A stretch of 36,165 nucleotides of DNA from Bacteroidales bacterium. GTDB lineage: Bacteria; Bacteroidota; Bacteroidia; Bacteroidales; F082. A program made the position numbers and the translations under genes. How positions within the stretch are numbered: the stretch's first letter is position 1; the number at the start of each line of letters is the position of its first letter. This document shows positions 1-5,843 of the stretch, piece after piece. Location: the NCBI GenBank assembly GCA_016284305.1, contig JAEEON010000020.1:1-36165 (forward strand). Reading direction: 5' to 3'. The notes under the pieces were generated by a model that made no database searches, was not told where the DNA came from, and was given only the letters and a program-made list of their open reading frames with translations.

Positions 1-2
1 AG

Positions 3-998
3 CGCCCGTTTGAGCGTTTCCGGGAGCACATGCTTACGGTGTATGAGGAGAAGTATCTGTCGGGCGAAGGCTCCTATCCTTCGGGCCATAGCCAACGTGG
101 CTATGCGACGGCCTTGCTGCTCTCGGAAGTCAATCCCGCCAATGCCGACACCATCATGGCACGGGGCTTCATGTACGGAGAGAGCCGTGTCATCGTGGGT
201 GCCCACTGGCAGAGCGACGTCGATGCGAGCCGCCTTTGCGCTGCCATCGGTCTGACGCGCCTGCATACCAGCCCGGCGTTCCTCGAACAGCTCGGTATGG
301 CCCAAGCGGAGTTCCAGCGGCTGACGGGATTGATGTCTCCCACCGACGATGCCAGTCAGTTCGTGAACCTGACGGACGTTGTCCCTGATGCCATCTTGGA
401 AATCCGTTATTACAGCACCTATAACTTTGTCGGTGCCCGTGTGGACGGCTATCTGGAACCTACGGCCTTGCTCACCCGTCAGGCTGCCGACAGCCTTCGT
501 GCCGTAAGTGACGACTTGATGAAACAGGGCTATCGGTTGAAGATCTTCGATGCTTACCGTCCGCAATGTGCCGTTGACCATTTCGTGCGATGGGCCGCTG
601 ATGTCAACGATACGCTCATGAAGCCTTATTTCTATCCCGAGGTGCCTCGCGATAGGCTTTTCGAGTTGGGCTATATCGCCAAGAAGAGCGGTCACACCCG
701 CGGCTCCACGGTCGATCTCACCTTGTTCGACATGGCCACGGAAAAGGAAGTGGACATGGGAGGCACTTTCGACTGGTTCGGCCTTGAGAGCCATCCGGAT
801 TTCGGTGGCAACCCGAACACGGGGAAATACATTCCCAATGACCGCATCACCGAGGAACAGTTCCACAATCGCATGATCCTACGTGAGGCGATGCTGCGCC
901 ATGGCTTCAAGCCCATCGGTGAGGAATGGTGGCACTTTACGTTGAAGGATGAGCCGTTCCCCAACACCTATTTCACCTTCCCGGTAAAGAAACTGTAA
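3..998 (+). CDS. PAP2 acid phosphatase / VanX-type D-Ala-D-Ala dipeptidase fusion (5' end missing)
   Basis: The reading frame is open to the left edge, so the N-terminus lies outside the window; 331 residues are visible. The first ~100 carry class A acid phosphatase (PAP2) motifs: the tail of motif 1 (RPF at the edge), PSGH (residues 26-29) and SRx5HxxxD (S61, R62, H68, D72). From about residue 110 the protein is a VanX/DdpX-type D-alanyl-D-alanine dipeptidase: DAYRP substrate-arginine motif, SGHTRGSTVD zinc motif (SxHxxGxxxD, about 230-239) and EEWWHF with the catalytic Glu and third zinc ligand near 310. Family knowledge: PAP2 enzymes remove phosphates from lipids or small molecules, and VanX enzymes cleave D-Ala-D-Ala. 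Both suit a periplasmic role in wall-precursor or lipid-carrier recycling, which is inference. No stop or shift separates the halves. A strong terminator follows. Confidence 0.88.
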   Translation, partial: RPFERFREHMLTVYEEKYLSGEGSYPSGHSQRGYATALLLSEVNPANADTIMARGFMYGESRVIVGAHWQSDVDASRLCAAIGLTRLHTSPAFLEQLGMAQAEFQRLTGLMSPTDDASQFVNLTDVVPDAILEIRYYSTYNFVGARVDGYLEPTALLTRQAADSLRAVSDDLMKQGYRLKIFDAYRPQCAVDHFVRWAADVNDTLMKPYFYPEVPRDRLFELGYIAKKSGHTRGSTVDLTLFDMATEKEVDMGGTFDWFGLESHPDFGGNPNTGKYIPNDRITEEQFHNRMILREAMLRHGFKPIGEEWWHFTLKDEPFPNTYFTFPVKKL

Positions 999-1001
999 AA
1001 T

Positions 1002-1030
1002 AAGCGCGCCTCATTCGAGGCGCGCTTTGT
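1002..1030 (+). terminator. Intrinsic terminator after the PAP2-VanX gene
   Basis: A perfect stem of at least 10 bp (AGCGCGCCTC at 1003-1012 with GAGGCGCGCT at 1017-1026) has an ATTC loop and is followed by a T-rich stretch. It starts four bases after the stop codon. It may also serve the leftward lipoprotein gene ending at 1070, since the opposite strand reads TATTTTA after the stem. Confidence 0.85.
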
Positions 1031-1069
1031 TGTTTGCGAAGTTTGGGACGGTTGTTTCAGCATGAAAGA

Positions 1070-2608
1070 TCACTTGCCATAATAGGCTTGGTATACCGTC
1101 TCCAAGATGTCATGGAATTGTTCCATGGTGCCGTCCTCGTCGCGGCGGGCCCACCAGTAGAGGAACATCTCGCCGGTGTTGCTATAGACGAAGCTGCCGT
1201 CTTCGATGGCATTATTCATGTCGTATAGGAATGAGCCGGCCAGAGTGCCGTATGGATGGCCTTGGCATCCCATAATGCTGTTGAGCACCTCTTGTTTGTC
1301 TTCACAAATGCTCTTGTCGTTAAGACCGTCATAGAGTTGCTTCATGATGAGCATCTGGCGCTTCAGGTATTTGTCAACAAGCGGTTTGGTCTTTTCCACG
1401 AACTGCTTGTCAGCAACGACATTGGTGGCCAGTCGGTTTAGGTAGCGGACGGCTTCTGGATTATAACGGCCGAATTCGTAGGGGCTATCCAGCTCCCAAC
1501 GGTTGTAGTGGTGTGGGCCGGAGACGTAGAGCTCGCAGGGAAGCATCCTGTTGAGCGTGCGCAAAGAGATGAGAGAGAAAAGGTGTCCACCGGTGACACG
1601 GATGCCGCACTCGGGCCAGTAGTCGAATTCGTTTTCAAAAACCAACGAGGTCTTGTCGAGGTTGTTAGCAGCAGAACGGATGATTTCCACAGCGTCTTTT
1701 TCCTTGATACGCTCCTTGTCGGTCACAGGCTCGTCATCTTCAAGTTCACAGTTATAAACGGTATTGCTTCCATAATAATCGCCATCATCGGAATAATCAT
1801 CTCCTTCATACCATTCTCCTTCACCATACTCTTCCATTTCATTCCAGTAGTCATCGTAATGGAACTGGTATTCAGGATGATATGCTTTATACACCGCGCT
1901 GATTGCATTGTAGAAGTCATCCATTGTGCCGTCGCTCCAACGTCTGGCCCAGAAATACAACAGTTGGTCACCGAGACCATAATTGTAAGGGACTTCGTCA
2001 ATATACATTGAACCGATAAAGAAACATGAGAGATCGTAGCAATAGCCGTTGTTGTCAACCATCTCTTGAAGGATCTCCTCACGGATTGTCTTGACATCGG
2101 CTTCCATAAACATACGAGAAGGAAGCTCATTGTCGTGAAGGGCGTCGTAAATGACCATCATGCACTTCATTTTCGGAGAGAGGTATTCATCAACCAAGGT
2201 TCTGCTTGCTTGGACGAAACTTTGGTCTGCGACCACTTTCTTGGCAAGCTTAGCGAGGTATTGTATTGCCTCAGGGTTGTAATGCCCGAAGTCACCGTAA
2301 TTGTTCAGATCCCATTGTCCATCGTGATGAGGGCCTGAGACATAGAGCGGGCAGGGGAGCATCTTTTGAAGTTCATCAAGGGAAATGAGGGAGGCGAGAT
2401 GGCTGCCTGTGACACGAATACCGCAGTCCGGCCAATAGTCATACACTTCAGTCAAGGTGTGGTGGGTGTTGTTGAGGTTCAATGCGGCTTCTTGAAAACG
2501 TTTGACGTTGTCGCTGTCTTTGTTGTTGCAAGCGCTAAGCGCTGCGATGACGGTCGTGACCATAAGTATCACGGTCATTCTTCTCAAGGTAAAATAGCTT
2601 TTCTTCAT
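1070..2608 (-). CDS. Putative lipoprotein with two tandem copies of an unrecognised ~200-residue domain
   Basis: This 512-residue protein starts with a lipoprotein signal peptide (hydrophobic residues 12-26, lipobox LSAC with C27), so it is probably membrane-anchored outside the cytoplasm. It contains an internal duplication: residues ~40-245 and ~308-510 share YWP(D/E)CGIRVTG, SLISL, MLPC, LYVSGPHH, YNPEA, VVAD, a C-terminal (F/W)WARR..DGTM and a final AVYKAYH/TVYQAYY helix. The copies are joined by a very acidic, Tyr-rich linker (about 246-300). The conserved Cys, His and Trp positions may form a ligand pocket or disulfides, but I do not recognise the family and assign no function. A possible -7 box lies 17 bases upstream. 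Confidence 0.85.
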   Translation of the reverse strand: MKKSYFTLRRMTVILMVTTVIAALSACNNKDSDNVKRFQEAALNLNNTHHTLTEVYDYWPDCGIRVTGSHLASLISLDELQKMLPCPLYVSGPHHDGQWDLNNYGDFGHYNPEAIQYLAKLAKKVVADQSFVQASRTLVDEYLSPKMKCMMVIYDALHDNELPSRMFMEADVKTIREEILQEMVDNNGYCYDLSCFFIGSMYIDEVPYNYGLGDQLLYFWARRWSDGTMDDFYNAISAVYKAYHPEYQFHYDDYWNEMEEYGEGEWYEGDDYSDDGDYYGSNTVYNCELEDDEPVTDKERIKEKDAVEIIRSAANNLDKTSLVFENEFDYWPECGIRVTGGHLFSLISLRTLNRMLPCELYVSGPHHYNRWELDSPYEFGRYNPEAVRYLNRLATNVVADKQFVEKTKPLVDKYLKRQMLIMKQLYDGLNDKSICEDKQEVLNSIMGCQGHPYGTLAGSFLYDMNNAIEDGSFVYSNTGEMFLYWWARRDEDGTMEQFHDILETVYQAYYGK

Positions 2609-2625
2609 GGTGATTTGAGTTTGCC

Positions 2626-2633
2626 CAAAATTA
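2626..2633 (-). promoter_or_regulatory. Possible Bacteroidota -7 box for the duplicated-domain lipoprotein
   Basis: On the minus strand the sequence reads TAATTTTG, matching TAnnTTTG, 17 bases before the ATG at 2608. I see no clear -33 TTTG partner, so support is motif position only. Confidence 0.45.
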
Positions 2634-2664
2634 CAACATTTTTAATATGTCGTGAGATATCGTG

Positions 2665-3615
2665 CTAAAAAAATTGATTGTAAAGTCTTCCCTGCCAAGT
2701 GTCTCTTTCCTTCATCCTGCTTTCGATGCGTTGTAATACTTGGTCATAACGCAGTTTCATCCATGGTTCAGAAACGAGATAACGTGGCGGCACTTCTCCG
2801 GCAAAACGTTCGATGACGATGTCTGGGCTGAGTCGCTCAACAAAATCGATGACAAAGTCGATGTATTCGTCTAGATCGAAGAGGTGGAATGCTGTTGGTT
2901 GCTCCTGGTACTCTTCGGCCATTTTCGTCCCTTTGAAGATCTGCAGCTGATGGAATTTGACAGTGGTGAGGGGTAGGTGTGAGATGATGTTGGCTGCGTC
3001 GAGCATCATTTCTTTGGTCTCGCCAGGAAGTCCGAAGATGAAATGTGCCCCGCAAGGGATGTTGTGTTCGGCTGTCAGCTGGATGGCGCGCTCTGCGGTG
3101 GCGAAGTCGTGGCCTCGGTTAACGCGTTTTAAAGTCTCGTCATAGACGCTCTCCACCCCGTATTCGAGCATCACATAATGGGTTTGTTGGATTTCGTTGA
3201 GGTAATTCAACAAGGATTCATCAATGAGGTCGGGACGGGTTCCGATGACGATGCCGATAACATCGGGAACTTCTATTGCCTGTTGATAAATGGATTTCAG
3301 GTCGGGGAGAGGTTTGTAGGTGTTGGAATAGGGTTGAAAGTAGGCGAGGTACTGGGTGGCCCGACGATAGCGGCGTTGATGGAATTCGATGCCTTCTTCA
3401 ATCTGTTGCCGGATGCTTTTCTCAGGGCGGCAGTAGGAAGGATTGAAGGCATCGTTGCTGCAAAAGGAGCAGCCTCCTGTGCTGAGTGTCCCATCGCGGT
3501 TAGGGCAGCTGAATCCGGCGTCGATGCTGATTTTCTGCACTCGTCCGCCGAACTGCTTGGAGAAGTAGTTGCTGTAGCTGTTGAAGCGTCGTCCGTTGAA
3601 GATGGGTTGAGTCAT
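2665..3615 (-). CDS. Radical SAM protein, YhcC/TIGR01212 type
   Basis: This 316-residue protein has the hallmarks of the YhcC family: RFNSYSNYFSKQFGGRVQKIS at the start, then CPNRDGTLSTGGCSFC, giving cysteines 37, 49 and 52 as likely ligands of the SAM-binding 4Fe-4S cluster. Other family-typical stretches are IGTRPDL, EYGVES, HFIFGLPGE and VKFHQLQIFKGT. Length is normal. It should cleave S-adenosylmethionine to a 5'-deoxyadenosyl radical in the cytoplasm; the substrate of this family is not established as far as I know. The duplicated-domain lipoprotein follows 56 bases downstream but has its own possible -7 box, so co-transcription is uncertain. The ATG lies immediately after a TAnnTTTG box, suggesting a leaderless transcript. 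Confidence 0.92.
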   Translation of the reverse strand: MTQPIFNGRRFNSYSNYFSKQFGGRVQKISIDAGFSCPNRDGTLSTGGCSFCSNDAFNPSYCRPEKSIRQQIEEGIEFHQRRYRRATQYLAYFQPYSNTYKPLPDLKSIYQQAIEVPDVIGIVIGTRPDLIDESLLNYLNEIQQTHYVMLEYGVESVYDETLKRVNRGHDFATAERAIQLTAEHNIPCGAHFIFGLPGETKEMMLDAANIISHLPLTTVKFHQLQIFKGTKMAEEYQEQPTAFHLFDLDEYIDFVIDFVERLSPDIVIERFAGEVPPRYLVSEPWMKLRYDQVLQRIESRMKERDTWQGRLYNQFF

Positions 3616-3619
3616 GGGG

Positions 3620-3627
3620 CAAAGATA
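3620..3627 (-). promoter_or_regulatory. -7 promoter box directly before the radical SAM start codon
   Basis: The minus strand reads TATCTTTGCCCCATG: a perfect TAnnTTTG box whose last base is five bases from the A of the ATG (3615). With the usual spacing of this promoter class, transcription would begin at or next to the start codon. No clear -33 partner is visible. Confidence 0.65.
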
Positions 3628-3690
3628 GTAAATTATTCGGGATTACCTCGCTTCGCTTGGTCATCCCTTGACGCTCGCCGCGGGGCCCTT

Positions 3691-3825
3691 GCGTTGGTGG
3701 GAAGCCGGCTGGGCGGAGCCCAGCCAAAACTTTTGTACTTCCCAGCCCGTCCGAAAGCAAGCTTTCGTCCTGGCCGGGAAGTACAAAAGCCAGCCCGCTA
3801 ACGCAGGCTGGCTTCCCACCAACGC
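3691..3825. repeat. Cloverleaf-like nested inverted repeat abutting tRNA-Ser(CGA)
   Basis: A 16-bp perfect outer stem (3691-3706 with 3810-3825) encloses three hairpins. Arm 1 is an 8-bp perfect stem, GGCTGGGC/GCCCAGCC (3707-3714 with 3718-3725). Arm 2 has a 14-bp stem, CTTTTGTACTTCCC (3730-3743) with its complement at 3776-3789, capped by CGAAAGC/GCTTTCG (3752-3767). Arm 3 is GCCAGCC/GGCTGGC (3789-3795 with 3806-3812). The outer right arm ends exactly on the tRNA discriminator base. No T-run follows, so it does not look like a terminator. It could be a REP/MITE-like dispersed element or a cruciform site; only genome-wide copies would tell. Confidence 0.85.
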
Positions 3826-3910
3826 GGAGAGAAAGGGATTCGAACCCTTGGAACGCATAGCGTTCAACGGTTTTCGAGACCGCCCCGATCGACCACTCCG
3901 GCATCTCTCC
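3825..3910 (-). tRNA. tRNA-Ser (anticodon CGA)
   Basis: The minus strand folds as a class II tRNA with a long variable arm: a 7-bp GGAGAGA/TCTCTCC acceptor stem, TGGTCGA D-loop, anticodon loop CTCGAAA on a 5-bp stem GCGGT/ACCGT giving anticodon CGA (reads UCG), a variable arm with GAACGC..GCGTTC, and GGTTCGAATCC in the T arm. The discriminator base is G, as expected for serine. CCA is not encoded. A TAnnTTTG box lies six bases upstream, so the gene may have its own promoter. Confidence 0.95.
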
Positions 3911-3916
3911 TAAGGT

Positions 3917-3924
3917 CAAAAATA
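3917..3924 (-). promoter_or_regulatory. Possible -7 box for tRNA-Ser(CGA)
   Basis: The minus strand reads TATTTTTG, fitting TAnnTTTG, and ends seven bases from the mature tRNA 5' end at 3910. It overlaps the T-rich tail of the terminator-like hairpin behind the upstream tRNA, so the T-rich match may be partly coincidental. No -33 motif is seen. Confidence 0.4.
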
Positions 3925-3944
3925 AAAGCGACATGGGTCGCTTT
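3917..3944 (-). terminator. Terminator-like hairpin between the two tRNA-Ser genes
   Basis: On the minus strand, AAAGCGAC/GTCGCTTT (plus-strand arms 3937-3944 and 3925-3932) forms an 8-bp perfect stem with a 4-base loop, followed by TATTTTTG. It lies five bases after tRNA-Ser(TGA) and could end that transcript before the next tRNA gene. Confidence 0.6.
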
Positions 3945-3949
3945 CTTTG

Positions 3950-4034
3950 CGGAGACAGAGGGATTCGAACCCCCGAAACCTTTCGGTTTAACGGTTTTCA
4001 AGACCGCCGCTATCGACCACTCAGCCATATCTCC
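3950..4034 (-). tRNA. tRNA-Ser (anticodon TGA)
   Basis: The minus strand folds as a class II tRNA: acceptor stem GGAGATA/TGTCTCC with one T-G pair, TGGCTGAGTGGTCGA D region, anticodon stem GCGGT/ACCGT with loop CTTGAAA giving anticodon TGA, a long variable arm (ACCGAAAGGT), T arm GGTTCGAATCC and discriminator G. CCA is not encoded. Its anticodon arm is nearly identical to that of the neighbouring CGA isoacceptor, so the pair probably arose by local duplication and divergence. Confidence 0.95.
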
Positions 4035-4038
4035 GCTG

Positions 4039-4068
4039 CAAAAGTACAACTTTTTGGATTCATACAAC
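4039..4068 (-). promoter_or_regulatory. Promoter of tRNA-Ser(TGA)
   Basis: The minus strand carries TACTTTTG (4039-4046) as -7 box and GTTG (4065-4068) as -33 element with 18 bases between TTG and the box. The -7 box ends five bases before the mature tRNA 5' end (4034), predicting a transcript with almost no 5' leader. Confidence 0.65.
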
Positions 4069-4072
4069 CCTA

Positions 4073-4102
4073 TTTGAGAAAAAAAATTTTTGACTATCTT
4101 TG
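4073..4102 (+). promoter_or_regulatory. Promoter of the TPR regulator gene
   Basis: TTTG (4073-4076) and TATCTTTG (4095-4102) are spaced by 18 bases, matching the Bacteroidota -33/-7 promoter. It points away from the tRNA promoter; the two lie back to back within about 65 bases. The leader before the ATG at 4130 would be about 20 bases. Confidence 0.75.
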
Positions 4103-4129
4103 CACACCCATTTGTCATACACCATAATT

Positions 4130-5731
4130 ATGAGGAGATTGGCACATATCAGTAGCATCATCAGCCTGGCTTTGGCCATCCTCATCTCCTGTGTGCCCCA
4201 TAAAAAAGCCTTTCAGGAAAAGACCTCTCCACATCATTTTGCTGAACTGCAACAGGCTAGAAATCTGATGGTTGCTGATAGATCTCAAGCACTGGCTTTC
4301 CTCGATTCCCTGCAGCAATGCAATGCTACCGCATCCTGGGCCGAGATTGAACAACAGGAGTTTCTCCTCCTTCGCGCTGAGGCCCTCTACAAAAACCGCC
4401 GCCTCTCCAAAGATAGTCCCGAACTCACCTCTACAACCCTCTTTTTCGATAGCCTCGCCACCCTCTTCCCCGACGATGCTGAGCTGCGATTCCTTCAAGC
4501 CAATGCCCATTATTATTTAGGTACAGAACATCGGTTTCAACAGCAAGATGTCAGCGCCGCCTCCGACTTTGTTTCAGCATTGAAGATCATGCGCGAGAGG
4601 TTCAGCAAAACAAAAGACCCTCTGGCGACGCGCTTCACCGCCCTTTCTTATTTCAGATTGGGCGAAATCCTGATCTCCTACAACATCCAATCGGCCGCTT
4701 TCGAAGTCTTTGAAGCTGCCAAGGACCTCTTCAGTCAAGTCGATGATACCTTGGGTGTCGCTGCCAGCATCCGTAACATAGGCGAGGTTTATCAATCCAA
4801 CAAAGACTACGAAAAGGCTTTGGCGAAATTCCAAGAGGCTAACCGACTGTGGGATTTCGGTAACAACCTTTATGACCATGCCCTGGGCGGAATCTTCTTT
4901 AATCATCAGCAGATGGACTCTGCCTGCACCTATCTAGAACGATCCTTCTCGAATAGCGGCCCCTATGCCCGTATCGACGCTTCGGCAAAACTCGCAGAGA
5001 TTTATAGGGGAAAAGAAGATAAGGAGAAGGAGGACTATTACACCATGTTTTATGTTCAAAACTCCATCCGTGAGGCAAACCGATCTTCCGACAAGATGGA
5101 GATTGAATTTATTGCTGACTCGCTTCATGAATCGCAAGCAACCAAGGCAGAGCAAGGGATAAATTGGGGCATCATTTTGCTCGTTGTTGCGGCCTTGTTG
5201 GTCATCATTGTCTTGGCTTCCATCATTATCCATAATCGTCATCGAATCAGTTCAATCGAAAAACAACTCTCCACCATTAAACGACAAAATCAAGGAGAGC
5301 CCAAGCCCAAAGAACATGCTCCTAAACTGCATATCGACTTCGATCAGGCACTTGAGTCCTTTATGAAGGCACCTATCACCAAAAAAATCCATAAGTCGGT
5401 CGAAGGAAAAGATATCATGACTAAAAGTGTCGGTCTGTATCCCCAGCTGAAACTCTCTGAGTTGGAATTTATCGAGGTTGTTCACACCGCTAACAGGTGC
5501 TTCCCGAATTTCTCCTCGCAGCTACTTCAGGACCATGCTAACCTCTCTACCTCCGACGTGCGTCATTGCTGCCTTGGACTCATGGGACTGAACGATGCCG
5601 AAATCGCTGTCTTGGAAGGCCTCACCTATAGTGGATCCAACCGTCGTACGAACCGTATCCTCGCTGTTATGAAAGGAAACGCTGGTTTGGAAGAATGTGT
5701 ATTGCAATACTTAAAGTCGTTATATGATTGA
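4130..5731 (+). CDS. TPR lipoprotein/membrane protein with C-terminal HTH-like domain
   Basis: I place the start at the ATG at 4130, which gives a proper signal sequence (MRRL, hydrophobic 5-20, lipobox ending at C21); a start at 4100 would add ten residues before it and overlap the promoter. The 533-residue protein has helical TPR-like repeats (about 40-320), one membrane segment (about 347-369), a basic and Gln-rich stretch, and a C-terminal ~90-residue helical domain resembling the LuxR-like HTH of Bacteroidota TPR regulators (LKLSELEFIEVVH, LLQDHANLSTSDVRHCCLGLMGLNDAEIAVL, SNRRTNRILAVMK). The layout suggests an inner-membrane sensor with periplasmic TPRs and a cytoplasmic DNA-binding domain. 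No partner or target is visible nearby. The role is inferred from architecture. Confidence 0.85.
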   Translation: MRRLAHISSIISLALAILISCVPHKKAFQEKTSPHHFAELQQARNLMVADRSQALAFLDSLQQCNATASWAEIEQQEFLLLRAEALYKNRRLSKDSPELTSTTLFFDSLATLFPDDAELRFLQANAHYYLGTEHRFQQQDVSAASDFVSALKIMRERFSKTKDPLATRFTALSYFRLGEILISYNIQSAAFEVFEAAKDLFSQVDDTLGVAASIRNIGEVYQSNKDYEKALAKFQEANRLWDFGNNLYDHALGGIFFNHQQMDSACTYLERSFSNSGPYARIDASAKLAEIYRGKEDKEKEDYYTMFYVQNSIREANRSSDKMEIEFIADSLHESQATKAEQGINWGIILLVVAALLVIIVLASIIIHNRHRISSIEKQLSTIKRQNQGEPKPKEHAPKLHIDFDQALESFMKAPITKKIHKSVEGKDIMTKSVGLYPQLKLSELEFIEVVHTANRCFPNFSSQLLQDHANLSTSDVRHCCLGLMGLNDAEIAVLEGLTYSGSNRRTNRILAVMKGNAGLEECVLQYLKSLYD

Positions 5732-5812
5732 TAATGAGTTTGTTATAAGCGATTTGTTGATTATTGTGGATAAAGTGAATAAAGAATAAAGAAGAATTAT
5801 AGATTTAGATTG

Positions 5813-5820
5813 TAACTTTG
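5813..5820 (+). promoter_or_regulatory. -7 box for the GWxTD/acyltransferase/glycosyltransferase group
   Basis: TAACTTTGC fits TAnnTTTG(C) and lies 23 bases before the ATG at 5844. No good -33 TTTG is seen at the usual spacing. Confidence 0.55.
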
Positions 5821-5843
5821 CAGCAAATTTAAACTGAAATAAA

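Noticed and set aside
3691..3825. The cloverleaf repeat as a tRNA-Ser terminator
   Set aside because: The stems are not followed by a T-run in the minus direction, and the outer stem includes the tRNA discriminator base, which would be poor for tRNA folding.
3500..3934. A 144-codon open frame on the minus strand over the cloverleaf repeat and tRNA-Ser(CGA)
   Set aside because: It translates tRNA and inverted-repeat sequence and then runs out of frame into the radical SAM gene; no protein evidence.
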